From Candidatus Blautia faecipullorum (GTDB taxonomy: Bacteria > Bacillota > Clostridia > Lachnospirales > Lachnospiraceae): DNA of 56,002 nucleotides. Location of the stretch: NCBI GenBank assembly GCA_019115125.1, contig DXEG01000022.1, positions 1 to 56,002 of the forward strand, written 5' to 3'. The first letter of the stretch is position 1, and every line of letters starts with the position of its first letter. Of the stretch, positions 1-8,006 are shown one piece after another. The notes beneath the pieces were generated by a model. That model ran no database searches. It worked only from the letters and a program-made list of their open reading frames with translations, and was not told the DNA's origin. Position numbers and translations under genes: made by a program.

Positions 1-1
1 T

Positions 2-730
2 CAGGCAGTAAGACGGAGATGCATTCTGGACGGAGAGATCGTCGTCCTGGCAAACGGCGTTCCTGATTTCTACCGGCTCCAGAAACGAACCCTTCTCACA
101 GACCGTTTTAAGATCCAAATGGAAGCGTCACGCTGTCCGGCATCCTTTGTGGTTTTTGACAGCATTTATCTGGATGGAAAGGATTTATGCTGGGAACCTT
201 TGATGAAACGGAAAGAGCGGCTTTCTGAGAATCTAAAAGAAAATGACAGGATTGCAGTTTCCCGTTATATACAAGGGAATGGGGTGGCGCTGTATCAGGC
301 GGCCGAAGAACGCGAGCTGGAAGGTGTGGTAGCCAAGCGCAAAGACAGCCTGTATTATCCGGGAATACGGACAAAGGACTGGGTAAAGTTCAAACGGATG
401 GCGGATGAAGAATTTATCGCGGCGGGATATATCCGAAAAGGCCTGCACACATACAGTCTGATCCTCGCAAAATACCGGAAGGATGTTTTGGTATATAAAG
501 GCCATGTTACGTCCGGGGTGACCGAGGAGACGGTTCGGCTTCTGAAGGTTACGAAAAGACGTCCTCTTTCTGTAATGCCGGCAGGAAACGAACATGCGAC
601 ATGGGTAGAGCCGGATCATGTCTGCAGGATCGAATATATGCCAAATACCAAAGGCGCTTTGCGCCAGCCTGTATTCCGGGGATTTCGGGATGACATCCTG
701 CCACAGGAAGTCCAAATAGAAGATTTTTAA
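2..730 (+). CDS. ATP-dependent DNA ligase, C-terminal part (5' end outside window)
   Basis: The frame is open from the first base, so the gene begins upstream; 242 residues are visible. They cover the later part of the adenylation domain (DGEIV near visible residue 10, VVFDSIYLDG, LEGVVAKR, then WVKFK, which correspond to nucleotidyltransferase motifs III, IV and V) and an OB-fold domain ending in LRQPVFRGFRDD, which resembles motif VI. The family joins nicked DNA using ATP; LigD-type and stand-alone repair ligases share this layout. The KxDG active-site lysine motif would lie upstream and cannot be checked. A terminator follows directly, so this is the last gene of its unit. Ligase family is well supported; whether it is LigD-like (NHEJ) or stand-alone is unknown. 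Confidence 0.85.
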   Translation, partial: QAVRRRCILDGEIVVLANGVPDFYRLQKRTLLTDRFKIQMEASRCPASFVVFDSIYLDGKDLCWEPLMKRKERLSENLKENDRIAVSRYIQGNGVALYQAAEERELEGVVAKRKDSLYYPGIRTKDWVKFKRMADEEFIAAGYIRKGLHTYSLILAKYRKDVLVYKGHVTSGVTEETVRLLKVTKRRPLSVMPAGNEHATWVEPDHVCRIEYMPNTKGALRQPVFRGFRDDILPQEVQIEDF

Positions 731-744
731 AATAATTTATTTTC

Positions 745-773
745 GCAGCTTCTGAGAAGAGGCTGCTTTTTTG
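745..773 (+). terminator. Rho-independent terminator after DNA ligase
   Basis: GCAGC at 745 pairs with GCTGC at 762-766, with partly paired TTCT/AGAA inside, followed by a run of T. It lies 15 bases after the ligase stop. Confidence 0.7.
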
Positions 774-789
774 CGACTTTTTACAGAAC

Positions 790-897
790 ATGGGTATGCT
801 CCTGATGATTTTCTATTATATTGTGGTACGGATGCCTCTGGCCTATTTGCTTTCCTGTTTAGGTTTTGGCCTGAACGGGATTTGGGCTGCAGTGTAA
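790..897 (+). pseudogene. MATE-type transporter fragment
   Basis: A 35-codon open stretch reads VVRMPLAYLLS followed by GLNGIWAAV and a stop. This resembles a C-terminal transmembrane segment of MATE multidrug efflux proteins (family pattern R-x-P-L-A-Y-x-L then G-L-x-G-I-W). There is no ribosome binding site and the rest of the roughly 450-residue protein is missing on both sides, so I read it as a decayed scrap. It sits between the ligase terminator and the promoter of the next unit. The identification rests on a short stretch. Confidence 0.45.
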
Positions 898-924
898 ACG
901 CTACAATTAGTCATTGACAACACT

Positions 925-953
925 TTGACAGATTGTGAAACATATAGTACAAT
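925..953 (+). promoter_or_regulatory. SigA-type promoter for the radical SAM operon
   Basis: TTGACA (925-930), 17 bases, TACAAT (948-953). A second TTGACA at 914-919 lies just upstream. Transcription would start near 960, leaving a leader of about 95 bases. Confidence 0.8.
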
Positions 954-1002
954 TTATGCGGGTTACCAATTTCTCCACGGCTGGCACTCACGGAGGTAAG
1001 TC

Positions 1003-1059
1003 ATGAAGAATGAAGTATACTTTGTAAGAAATAATTGTACAAAAACAGGTGTTAAATGA
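1003..1059 (+). CDS. Putative 18-residue leader peptide coupled to the radical SAM gene
   Basis: ATG at 1003 follows an excellent ribosome binding site (GGAGG at 992-996). The 18 codons encode MKNEVYFVRNNCTKTGVK. The stop TGA at 1057-1059 overlaps the ATG of the next gene at 1056 in an ATGA junction. The radical SAM gene itself has no good Shine-Dalgarno site near its start, so its translation probably depends on ribosomes finishing this small ORF. No function is recognised for the peptide. It could be a translational-coupling device or a regulatory leader. Confidence 0.5.
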   Translation: MKNEVYFVRNNCTKTGVK

Positions 1060-2927
1060 TGAGAAAACTGGCTTTAAGCGATGAAATTTTATTACAAATA
1101 GACAAAGCCGCCCGCTATATCGGCGGCGAGATCAACTCGGTGATGAAGGACAAGGAAAAGGTGGATATCCGGTTCTGCATGGCGTTCCCGGATGTCTACG
1201 AAATTGGGATGTCCAATCTGGGAATGATGATCCTTTACGATATGTTTAATAAAAGAGAGGACGTCTGGTGTGAGCGCCTTTTTTCTCCCTGGACAGATCT
1301 GGACAGGATCATGCGGGAGGAAAAGATCCCTCTTTTTGCTCTGGAATCTCAGGATCCGGTAAAGGATTTTGATTTCCTCGGCATTACACTGGGCTATGAA
1401 ATGTGCTATACCAACGTGCTGCAGCTACTGGATCTTAGTGGCATCCCTCTGAAGGCGGAAGAACGGGGAGCGGAATTCCCTGTCGTCATTGGAGGCGGGG
1501 CCTGCGCCTATAATCCGGAACCGCTGGCGCCTTTTTTTGACATGTTCTATATTGGCGAAGGGGAGACTTCCTACGACGCGCTTTTTGACGCGTACAAAGC
1601 AAACAAAGCGGAAGGCGGCTCAAAAGAAGATTTTCTTCTGAAGGCGGCTCAGATTCCGGGAATCTATGTTCCGGCTTTTTATCATGCGGCCTACAGGGAG
1701 GACGGAACCATCGCCTCCTTTACGCCTAACCGCCCGGGAGTACCGGAAAAGGTGGAAAAACAGCTTATCACCTCCATGGAGGAGGAGTATGACCGCCTGG
1801 AAGCCCCGGTGGTTCCCTTTATCAAGGCCACACAGGACCGTGTGACTCTGGAAATTCAGAGAGGCTGTATCAGAGGCTGCCGTTTCTGCCAGGCGGGAAT
1901 GATCTACCGCCCCACCAGAGAACGGGCGGTGGAAACTCTGAAAGAGTCCGCCAGAATCATGCTCAAAAAGACCGGTCATGAGGAAATCTCCCTGAGTTCT
2001 TTAAGCTCCAGCGATTACAGCAGTCTCAAGGAGCTTGTGAATTTCCTGATCGAAGAGTTCGGGGATTCCGCAGTGAATATTTCCCTTCCCTCGCTCCGCA
2101 TCGACGCTTTTGCATTGGATGTGATGAGCAAGGTGCAGGACGTCAAAAAAAGCAGCCTCACCTTTGCGCCGGAGGCAGGCTCCCAGCGTCTCAGGAATGT
2201 TATCAACAAGGGACTGACAGAGGAGGATATCCTCCGTGGGGCGGGAGAGGCCTTTGAGGGCGGCTGGAACCGGGTAAAGCTTTATTTTATGCTGGGACTT
2301 CCCACCGAGACAGAAGAGGACATGAAAGGTATCGCTCATCTTGCGGAAAAGATCGCGGAGCGGTATTACGAAATTCCAAAAGAGCAGAGAAACGGCAAGG
2401 TACAGATTTCTGTCAGCACCTCCTTTTTCGTCCCGAAACCCTTCACCCCGTTCCAGTGGGCGCCCATGTTCCGGGAGGAGGATTTTATTGAAAAGGCAAA
2501 GATCGTAAAAGAAGAGATCCGGGCCCAACTGAACCAGAAAAGTATCCGCTACCACTGGCACGAACCAGATGTGACCGAGCTGGAAGGATTTCTTGCCCGG
2601 GGAGACAGAAGGTGCTCTGAGGTGATTCTGGCAGCTTATCAAAAGGGCGCCATATACGACGCGTGGTCGGAGCACTTCCGCTATGATCTCTGGAAGGAAG
2701 CCTTTGCGGAAACAGGCGTAGATATGGAATTTTATACATTAAGGGAGAGAAAGACCGACGAGATTCTTCCCTGGGATTTTATTGACGCGGGAGTGACAAA
2801 AAAATTCCTGATCCGCGAATGGGAGCGGGCTCTTGGTGAAGAGGTGACTCCTAACTGCCGTCAGCAGTGTTCCGGCTGCGGGGCAAAAAAATATAAAGGA
2901 GGCGTATGCGTTGAAGGTCAGAATTAA
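1056..2927 (+). CDS. B12-binding-type radical SAM protein (TIGR03960-like)
   Basis: 623 residues. The N-terminal half resembles the B12-binding-like region of the TIGR03960 family (FPDVYEIGMSNLG; VVIGGGACAYNPEP). The radical SAM cluster motif is C271-x3-C275-x2-C278 (RGCIRGCRFC), followed by SLSSLSSSDYSS and TFAPEAGSQRLR typical of the MiaB/YgiQ-like branch. It ends in a Cys-rich tail (CRQQCSGCGAKK) that could bind metal. The next gene encodes DUF2344, a partner fused or adjacent in many Clostridia and Actinobacteria; RNase G and L21 follow. The substrate is unknown; a role in RNA or ribosome modification is suggested only by context. The start at 1056 is chosen because of the ATGA overlap with the leader ORF. 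Confidence 0.85.
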   Translation: MMRKLALSDEILLQIDKAARYIGGEINSVMKDKEKVDIRFCMAFPDVYEIGMSNLGMMILYDMFNKREDVWCERLFSPWTDLDRIMREEKIPLFALESQDPVKDFDFLGITLGYEMCYTNVLQLLDLSGIPLKAEERGAEFPVVIGGGACAYNPEPLAPFFDMFYIGEGETSYDALFDAYKANKAEGGSKEDFLLKAAQIPGIYVPAFYHAAYREDGTIASFTPNRPGVPEKVEKQLITSMEEEYDRLEAPVVPFIKATQDRVTLEIQRGCIRGCRFCQAGMIYRPTRERAVETLKESARIMLKKTGHEEISLSSLSSSDYSSLKELVNFLIEEFGDSAVNISLPSLRIDAFALDVMSKVQDVKKSSLTFAPEAGSQRLRNVINKGLTEEDILRGAGEAFEGGWNRVKLYFMLGLPTETEEDMKGIAHLAEKIAERYYEIPKEQRNGKVQISVSTSFFVPKPFTPFQWAPMFREEDFIEKAKIVKEEIRAQLNQKSIRYHWHEPDVTELEGFLARGDRRCSEVILAAYQKGAIYDAWSEHFRYDLWKEAFAETGVDMEFYTLRERKTDEILPWDFIDAGVTKKFLIREWERALGEEVTPNCRQQCSGCGAKKYKGGVCVEGQN

Positions 2928-3618
2928 ATTTTCAAAAACAGGACACATGAAATTTGTGGGCCACCTGGATACCATGCGCTATTTTCAGAAGGCGATCCGC
3001 CGCTCCGGACTTCCGGCGGCATTTTCCGGCGGCTACAGTCCCCATATGATCATGTCCTTCGCGGCGCCTCTGGGAGTCGGCGCCACAAGCCAGGGGGAAT
3101 ATTTCGACCTGGAGCTGACGGAGACAGTGGCGACAGACGAAATAGAACGCCGTCTGAACGAGGTCATGACCGAAGGGGTAACCGTCAGCTCTGCCAGAAA
3201 GGTAGAGGACGGAAAAGCAAGTACGGCCATGGCCCTTGTGGCGGCTGCCGATTATCTGGTGCGGTTCCGTCAGGGAAAGGGGCCTTCTGCTTCCTGGCAG
3301 GAAAAGATCACAGCTTTTACCGCTCAGGAGGAGATCATTGTAACGAAAAAAACAAAACGCAGCGAAAAGACAGTGGATATCCGGCCCTTCATTTATCAGA
3401 TGCAGGCCTGTGAGGATGGGATCTTCCTGAAGCTTACCTCCGCCAGCTCCAATTATACAAAGCCGGAGCTGGTTATGGATACTTTTCTCAGATGGATGGG
3501 CGAGGAACCGCTTCCTTTTGCTTATATGATTGAAAGAAGAGAGGTATACGCGGATATCGGTACAGATGAAACGCCTCAGTTTGTACCGCTGGAAGCGTTA
3601 GGTGAAAAAGTTGAGTAA
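2911..3618 (+). CDS. DUF2344 / TIGR03936 radical-SAM-linked protein
   Basis: 235 residues, TTG start at 2911 behind AAAGGAGG (2895-2902), overlapping the radical SAM gene by 17 bases. The opening KVRIKFSKTG...KFVGHLDTMR and SPHMIMSFAAPLGVG are the family signatures. It is always found beside or fused to the TIGR03960 radical SAM protein, so it probably acts as its partner subunit. The biochemical role is not established. Tight overlaps on both sides indicate translation as one unit with its neighbours. Confidence 0.85.
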   Translation: MKVRIKFSKTGHMKFVGHLDTMRYFQKAIRRSGLPAAFSGGYSPHMIMSFAAPLGVGATSQGEYFDLELTETVATDEIERRLNEVMTEGVTVSSARKVEDGKASTAMALVAAADYLVRFRQGKGPSASWQEKITAFTAQEEIIVTKKTKRSEKTVDIRPFIYQMQACEDGIFLKLTSASSNYTKPELVMDTFLRWMGEEPLPFAYMIERREVYADIGTDETPQFVPLEALGEKVE

Positions 3619-4819
3619 GCTTGTTATTACGGAAATGACGGTTCGCGGCTGTCTCTGCAGAATATGCGCCGTAACAGAAGAGGGAAAGGTTTCGGAAATC
3701 CGTCTGGAACCCGCCGGGGCAAAAAGCATCCTCAATAATATTTATGTGGGGCAGGTGGAAAATCTTGCTCCCAATATTCAGGCTGCATTTGTCCGTCTGG
3801 GAGACGGCCTGAAGGGATATCTTCCCGTCAGCGACGCCAGGAATCCTCTCTATACTGCGGGAAAAAGGGGCGGCGGGCCGTTAAGACCGGGAGACGAGCT
3901 TCTGGTACAGGTCAGCAGGGACGCCATGAAAGGCAAGCTGCCCGCGCTTACCACGAATCTGAATTTTACGGGAAAATATCTGGTCCTTACCACCGGAAAT
4001 AAGCAGATCGGAGTTTCCGCAAAGCTTTCCAGGCAGGAATCGGCTCCTGCGGAAAAATGGCTGGAACAGGAGAAAGAGCTTCCCGGCCGCGGATACGGAC
4101 TGATCGTCAGAACCAACGCGGCGGAGGCTTCCAAAGAAGAATTTCTTCACGAGCTGGAATATCTGAAAAAGCTGTACCAAAAGGTGGCGGTCAACGGAAG
4201 AAACAGAACCTGCTACAGCAAGCTTTATGAGGCGGAGCCCTTTTATCTGGCTGCCGTCCGGGACATTTACAGCCGGGATCTGGAAGAAGTTGTGACGGAT
4301 ATTCCGGAGATATACGACCGTCTTTCCGTATATCTTACCGATTTCAGACCGGAAGAGCTTGAAAAGCTCCGGCTTTACAGCGATCCTCTGCTTCCTCTGT
4401 ATAAGCTTTACTGCCTGGAAACGGCGCTGGAAGAAATACAGAGGGAAAAAATCTGGCTGAACAGCGGCGGCTTTCTTGTGATCCAGCAGACAGAGGCCTT
4501 TGCTGTCATTGATGTCAACAGCGGAAAATACACAGGAAAGAAAAAGGTCCAGGAGACCTACCGGAAGATCAATCTGGAGGCGGCGAGGGAGATTGCCCGG
4601 CAGATCAGGCTCAGGAATCTTTCAGGAATTATCCTTATTGACTTTATCAATATGGAAAACCCGGATCACCAGGACGAGCTTTTTCATGTCTTCCAGAAGC
4701 TTCTGAGAAAGGATCCTGTAAAGAGCAAAGCAGTTGATATCACGCCTCTTCATATTCTTGAGATGACCAGAAAAAAGGTGCGCCGTCCTGTTGCGGAGGA
4801 CCTGGCGGAGCTTGTATGA
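3602..4819 (+). CDS. rng: Ribonuclease G/E family endoribonuclease
   Basis: 405 residues, GTG start overlapping the previous gene by 17 bases. An S1-like RNA-binding region (NIYVGQVENLAPNIQAAFV, LKGYLPVSD) is followed by the DNase-I-like catalytic region. D304 in VIDVNSG and D347 in ILIDFIN correspond to the catalytic Mg-binding aspartates of RNase E/G. RNase G cleaves single-stranded RNA and matures rRNA and mRNA. The protein stops right after LEMTRKKVRRP, just where the Zn-link CPxC motif that helps dimerise E. coli RNase E would follow, so this form appears to lack it. Part of the radical SAM operon. Confidence 0.9.
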   Translation: MKKLSKLVITEMTVRGCLCRICAVTEEGKVSEIRLEPAGAKSILNNIYVGQVENLAPNIQAAFVRLGDGLKGYLPVSDARNPLYTAGKRGGGPLRPGDELLVQVSRDAMKGKLPALTTNLNFTGKYLVLTTGNKQIGVSAKLSRQESAPAEKWLEQEKELPGRGYGLIVRTNAAEASKEEFLHELEYLKKLYQKVAVNGRNRTCYSKLYEAEPFYLAAVRDIYSRDLEEVVTDIPEIYDRLSVYLTDFRPEELEKLRLYSDPLLPLYKLYCLETALEEIQREKIWLNSGGFLVIQQTEAFAVIDVNSGKYTGKKKVQETYRKINLEAAREIARQIRLRNLSGIILIDFINMENPDHQDELFHVFQKLLRKDPVKSKAVDITPLHILEMTRKKVRRPVAEDLAELV

Positions 4820-4847
4820 TCAATATAGATAAAAAGGAGAAAACAGA

Positions 4848-5213
4848 ATGCTGAAATTTGCACATTTTAATTTTAACGTGCTGGATCTTGAAAAAAGTCT
4901 GGCGTTTTACAAGGAGGCTCTGGGAATCAGGCCGGTAAGAGAAAAAGAGGCGAAGGACGGATCCTTCAGACTGGTGTATCTGGGAGATGGAGAAACCGAT
5001 TTCCAGTTGGAGCTTACCTGGCTGAGGGACAGAAAAGAGCCTTATAATCTCGGTGAATGTGAGTTTCATCTGGCTTTCGTCACAGATAACTACGATGAGC
5101 TCCACAGACATCATGAAGAAATGGGCTGTATCGCTTTTGAGAATCCATCCATGGGAATTTACTTTATCACCGACCCGGACGGATACTGGATCGAGATTGT
5201 CCCCCAAAAATAA
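4848..5213 (+). CDS. gloA: Glyoxalase I-like VOC protein (lactoylglutathione lyase family)
   Basis: 121 residues with an AAGGAG ribosome binding site. H6, E55, H74 and E116 match the metal-ligand pattern of glyoxalase I (His/Glu/His/Glu over two beta-alpha-beta-beta-beta units), and DPDGYWIEIV is the family C-terminal signature. The family isomerises thiol-methylglyoxal adducts. The physiological thiol in this organism is unknown, so the exact substrate is inferred. The gene follows RNase G by 28 bases and is probably the last gene of that operon; no strong terminator was seen after it, only an A/T tract at 5213-5225. Confidence 0.85.
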   Translation: MLKFAHFNFNVLDLEKSLAFYKEALGIRPVREKEAKDGSFRLVYLGDGETDFQLELTWLRDRKEPYNLGECEFHLAFVTDNYDELHRHHEEMGCIAFENPSMGIYFITDPDGYWIEIVPQK

Positions 5214-5234
5214 AAAAAAATTTTTCCACATATC

Positions 5235-5263
5235 TTGACGAATAAAAACAACCATGCTATTAT
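5235..5263 (+). promoter_or_regulatory. Promoter of the L21-Prp-L27 operon
   Basis: TTGACG (5235-5240), 17 bases, TATTAT (5258-5263); an overlapping TATAAT at 5261 would give a 20-base spacer. Confidence 0.7.
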
Positions 5264-5271
5264 AATCGAGT

Positions 5272-5352
5272 ATGCCGCACAAAGAGGTAGAAGTGTTCCG
5301 AAGGCCTTCCGGCTGGAAGAACCACCGTATTTGGCGAGTAAAGTTTATAGGA
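5272..5352 (+). promoter_or_regulatory. Probable ribosomal protein L21 leader
   Basis: About 80 bases between the promoter and rplU contain self-complementary segments (GAAGGCCTTC and CCGGCTGG pieces near 5298-5318). The position matches the L21 leader RNA known in Firmicutes, thought to mediate autoregulation. Assigned by position and general look, not by a covariance model. Confidence 0.5.
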
Positions 5353-5362
5353 GGTGCCACAG

Positions 5363-5668
5363 ATGTACGCAATTATTGCAACAGGTGGTAAACAGTATAA
5401 GGTTGCCGAGGGCGACGTGATCAGAGTGGAAAAGCTCGGTGTTGAAGCTGGTGAGACCGTTACATTTGACAATGTACTTGCTGTAAGCAGCGACGGACTG
5501 AAAGTCGGAGCTGACGTAGCAGATGCCAGTGTTACCGCTTCTGTAGTTGAGAACGGAAAGGCTAAAAAAGTCATCGTTTACAAGTACAAGAGAAAAACTG
5601 GATATCACAAGAAAAATGGTCACAGACAGCAGTACACAAAGGTTAAAATCGAAAAGATCAACGCTTAA
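5363..5668 (+). CDS. rplU: 50S ribosomal protein L21
   Basis: 101 residues starting [14 protein letters not shown], the canonical L21 N-terminus. An in-frame GTG at 5354 lies inside the ribosome binding site AGGAGGT, so ATG 5363 is the start. [14 protein letters not shown] is the conserved C-terminal rRNA-binding stretch. L21 is a structural protein of the large subunit contacting 23S rRNA and L20. First gene of a transcript with prp and rpmA. Confidence 0.97.
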   Translation: MYAIIATGGKQYKVAEGDVIRVEKLGVEAGETVTFDNVLAVSSDGLKVGADVADASVTASVVENGKAKKVIVYKYKRKTGYHKKNGHRQQYTKVKIEKINA

Positions 5669-5680
5669 TCTGGTGTTTGT

Positions 5681-6001
5681 ATGATTACAGTGACAGTCAG
5701 CAAAAAGAACGGTTCCTATACAGAATTCCTTTCCAGGGGACATGCCGGATACGCGGAGGAGGGACAGGACATTATTTGCGCCGCAGTTTCCGCTCTTACC
5801 GTGAATACGGTGAACTCTCTGGAAATCCTCACAAAGGATCATTTCGATGTGGAAGAGCGGGACGGATATGTACGCGTTCGTTTCTCGGAGGAGTTGTCTG
5901 AAGGAGGAAGACTTCTGATGGATTCTCTGGTTCTTGGTCTGACAGAAATTGAACGGAACTATCCAAAACGATATTTAAAAGTAAAAGTCAGGGAGGTGTA
6001 A
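5681..6001 (+). CDS. prp: Ribosomal-processing cysteine protease Prp
   Basis: 106 residues. H21 (RGHAGYA) and C33 (DIICAAVS) match the catalytic His/Cys pair of the Prp family. Prp removes the N-terminal extension of L27 in Firmicutes and related bacteria. The gene sits between rplU and rpmA, the usual order, and its stop codon is part of the L27 ribosome binding region, so the two are translationally close. The substrate is visible next door: L27 carries the cleavable extension. Confidence 0.95.
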   Translation: MITVTVSKKNGSYTEFLSRGHAGYAEEGQDIICAAVSALTVNTVNSLEILTKDHFDVEERDGYVRVRFSEELSEGGRLLMDSLVLGLTEIERNYPKRYLKVKVREV

Positions 6002-6005
6002 CGAC

Positions 6006-6293
6006 ATGATGAAAATGAACCTTCAGTTATTCGCACATAAAAAAGGTGTTGGTTCTACAAAGAACGGCCGTGATTCCGAGTCCAAAAGACTTGGCGCCAA
6101 GAGAGCGGACGGTCAGTTTGTAAAAGCTGGAAATATTCTTTACAGACAGCGTGGAACCAGGATCCATCCGGGCGTGAACGTAGGCTGCGGTAGAGATTAT
6201 ACATTATTTGCACTGACAGACGGTGTTGTAAGATACACCAGAAAAGGACGCGATAAGAAACAGGTTTCTATCGTTCCGGTAGAGGCAGAATAA
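6006..6293 (+). CDS. rpmA: 50S ribosomal protein L27 with Prp-cleavable N-terminal extension
   Basis: 95 residues. The extension [10 protein letters not shown] precedes [14 protein letters not shown], the start of mature L27; cleavage is expected after Ala10 by Prp. The mature N-terminus reaches the peptidyl transferase centre. GGGAGGT ribosome binding site at 5991. A hairpin follows the gene. Confidence 0.97.
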   Translation: MMKMNLQLFAHKKGVGSTKNGRDSESKRLGAKRADGQFVKAGNILYRQRGTRIHPGVNVGCGRDYTLFALTDGVVRYTRKGRDKKQVSIVPVEAE

Positions 6294-6306
6294 TCAAGTT
6301 CAGCGT

Positions 6307-6343
6307 AAGGCTTCAAATCGTTCAGGTTTGGAGCCTTTCTTTG
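6307..6343 (+). terminator. Hairpin after rpmA, possible partial terminator
   Basis: AAGGCTTCAAA (6307-6317) pairs with TTTGGAGCCTT (6327-6337) with one G-T wobble, followed by TCTTTG. The U tract is weak, so read-through into obg is likely. Confidence 0.55.
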
Positions 6344-6372
6344 AATTGTATCTCAGGAGTAAGGAGTTAGGA

Positions 6373-7662
6373 ATGTTTGCAGACAGAGCAAAAATCATCA
6401 TCCGTTCCGGAAAGGGCGGAGACGGCCATGTAAGCTTCCGCAGAGAGCTGTATGTGCCCAACGGCGGTCCTGACGGCGGAGACGGCGGCAGAGGCGGAGA
6501 CGTGATCTTCGAAGTGGATAAGGGACAGAATACCTTAGGCGATTACCGCCACAAAAGGAAATTCAAAGCCCAGGACGGAGAAGAGGGCGGCAAACGCCGC
6601 TGTCACGGCGCTGACGGAGACGATATTGTCCTGAAGGTTCCGGAAGGAACTGTTATTATGGATGCAGAATCCCGCAAGGTCATTGCCGATATGTCGGGAG
6701 ATAATCAGAGGCAGGTGGTTCTGAAGGGCGGAAGGGGCGGCAAAGGCAACCAGCACTATGCTACGGCCGCCATGCAGGTTCCAAAATACGCCCAGCCGGG
6801 ACAGCCCGCCCAGGAACTGGAGGTTCTTCTGGAGCTGAAGGTCATAGCGGACGTCGGCCTGGTGGGATTTCCAAATGTAGGAAAATCCACCTTTTTATCC
6901 AGGGTTACAAACGCCCAGCCTAAGATCGCCAATTATCATTTTACCACGTTAAGCCCCAATCTCGGCGTTGTGGATACAGAAAACGGCGGATTTGTCATTG
7001 CCGATATACCCGGACTGATCGAGGGCGCTTCTGAAGGAGTAGGATTAGGCCATGAATTTCTGCGGCACATCGAACGCACCCGGGTACTGGTGCATATTGT
7101 GGACGCCGCGTCCACAGAGGGCAGAGATCCTGTAGACGACATCTATAAGATCAACAAAGAGCTGGAAGCCTACAATCCGGAAATCGCCGCGAGACCGCAG
7201 ATCATCGCCGCCAATAAAACAGACTGCATCTTTGAAGGGGACGAAGATCCGGTGTCCCGTCTGAAAGCGGAGTTCGAACCGAAAGGAATCAAGGTTTATC
7301 CCATATCAGCAGTTACCGGAAAAGGCGTCAGGGAGCTTTTATACGGAATCCGTGAGCTTCTGGATCACAGCCCCTTAGAGCCTGTGGTATTTGAACAGGA
7401 ATTCTTCCCGGAGGATGTTCTGATCACGGAGAATCTTCCCTATACCGTTGAGAGGGACAAGGACGATCCTCATATTTTCGTGGTGGAAGGCCCCAAAATC
7501 GAAAAAATGCTCGGATATACGAATCTGGACTCAGAAAAAGGATTTGCTTTCTTCCAGCGTTTCTTAAAGGACGGCGGAATCCTGGACGAGATGGAAAAGG
7601 CCGGCATACAGGAAGGCGATACTGTCCGTATGTATGGCTTTGATTTCGATTACTATAAATAA
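6373..7662 (+). CDS. obg: GTPase Obg/CgtA
   Basis: 429 residues; the ATG at 6373 (MFADRAKIIIRSGKGG) follows AAGGAG at 6361. Residues 1-158 form the glycine-rich OBG fold, the G domain starts with GFPNVGKST and has DIPGLIEGA and NKTD, and the last about 90 residues form the OCT domain. Obg is an essential GTPase acting in large-subunit assembly and the stress response. It begins a run with yhbY, nadD, yqeK and rsfS, several of which also act on ribosomes. Confidence 0.97.
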   Translation: MFADRAKIIIRSGKGGDGHVSFRRELYVPNGGPDGGDGGRGGDVIFEVDKGQNTLGDYRHKRKFKAQDGEEGGKRRCHGADGDDIVLKVPEGTVIMDAESRKVIADMSGDNQRQVVLKGGRGGKGNQHYATAAMQVPKYAQPGQPAQELEVLLELKVIADVGLVGFPNVGKSTFLSRVTNAQPKIANYHFTTLSPNLGVVDTENGGFVIADIPGLIEGASEGVGLGHEFLRHIERTRVLVHIVDAASTEGRDPVDDIYKINKELEAYNPEIAARPQIIAANKTDCIFEGDEDPVSRLKAEFEPKGIKVYPISAVTGKGVRELLYGIRELLDHSPLEPVVFEQEFFPEDVLITENLPYTVERDKDDPHIFVVEGPKIEKMLGYTNLDSEKGFAFFQRFLKDGGILDEMEKAGIQEGDTVRMYGFDFDYYK

Positions 7663-7691
7663 ACAGAAACGAATTACAGAAAGGTCTGAAT

Positions 7692-7988
7692 ATGATCATG
7701 ACAAGTAAACAGCGGGCTTATCTTAAAAGCCTGGCAATGAAAACAGAACCGATCCTGCAGCTTGGCAAAGGGGGCGTAACGCCGGAAAATACGGCCTCCG
7801 TGGACGAGGCTCTGGCAGCCCGTGAGCTGATCAAGATCAGCATCCTGCAGAACTGCCTTGAGGATCCCCGGCAGATGGCGGAGCTTCTTGCGGAGCGTAC
7901 ACGCTCACAGGTAGTACAGGTAATCGGCAGAAAAATTGTTCTTTACAGAGAAGGCAAAAACGAAAAGAAAAAAATCATTCTGCCCTGA
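7692..7988 (+). CDS. yhbY: YhbY/CRM-domain RNA-binding protein
   Basis: 98 residues, a single CRM domain beginning TSKQRAYLKSLA with the GKGG loop (residues 24-27) that contacts RNA. YhbY associates with pre-50S particles in bacteria. An ATG at 7698 is an alternative start. Sits 29 bases after obg. Confidence 0.93.
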   Translation: MIMTSKQRAYLKSLAMKTEPILQLGKGGVTPENTASVDEALAARELIKISILQNCLEDPRQMAELLAERTRSQVVQVIGRKIVLYREGKNEKKKIILP

Positions 7989-8006
7989 CCTCAGGAGGAT
8001 CCGTAA

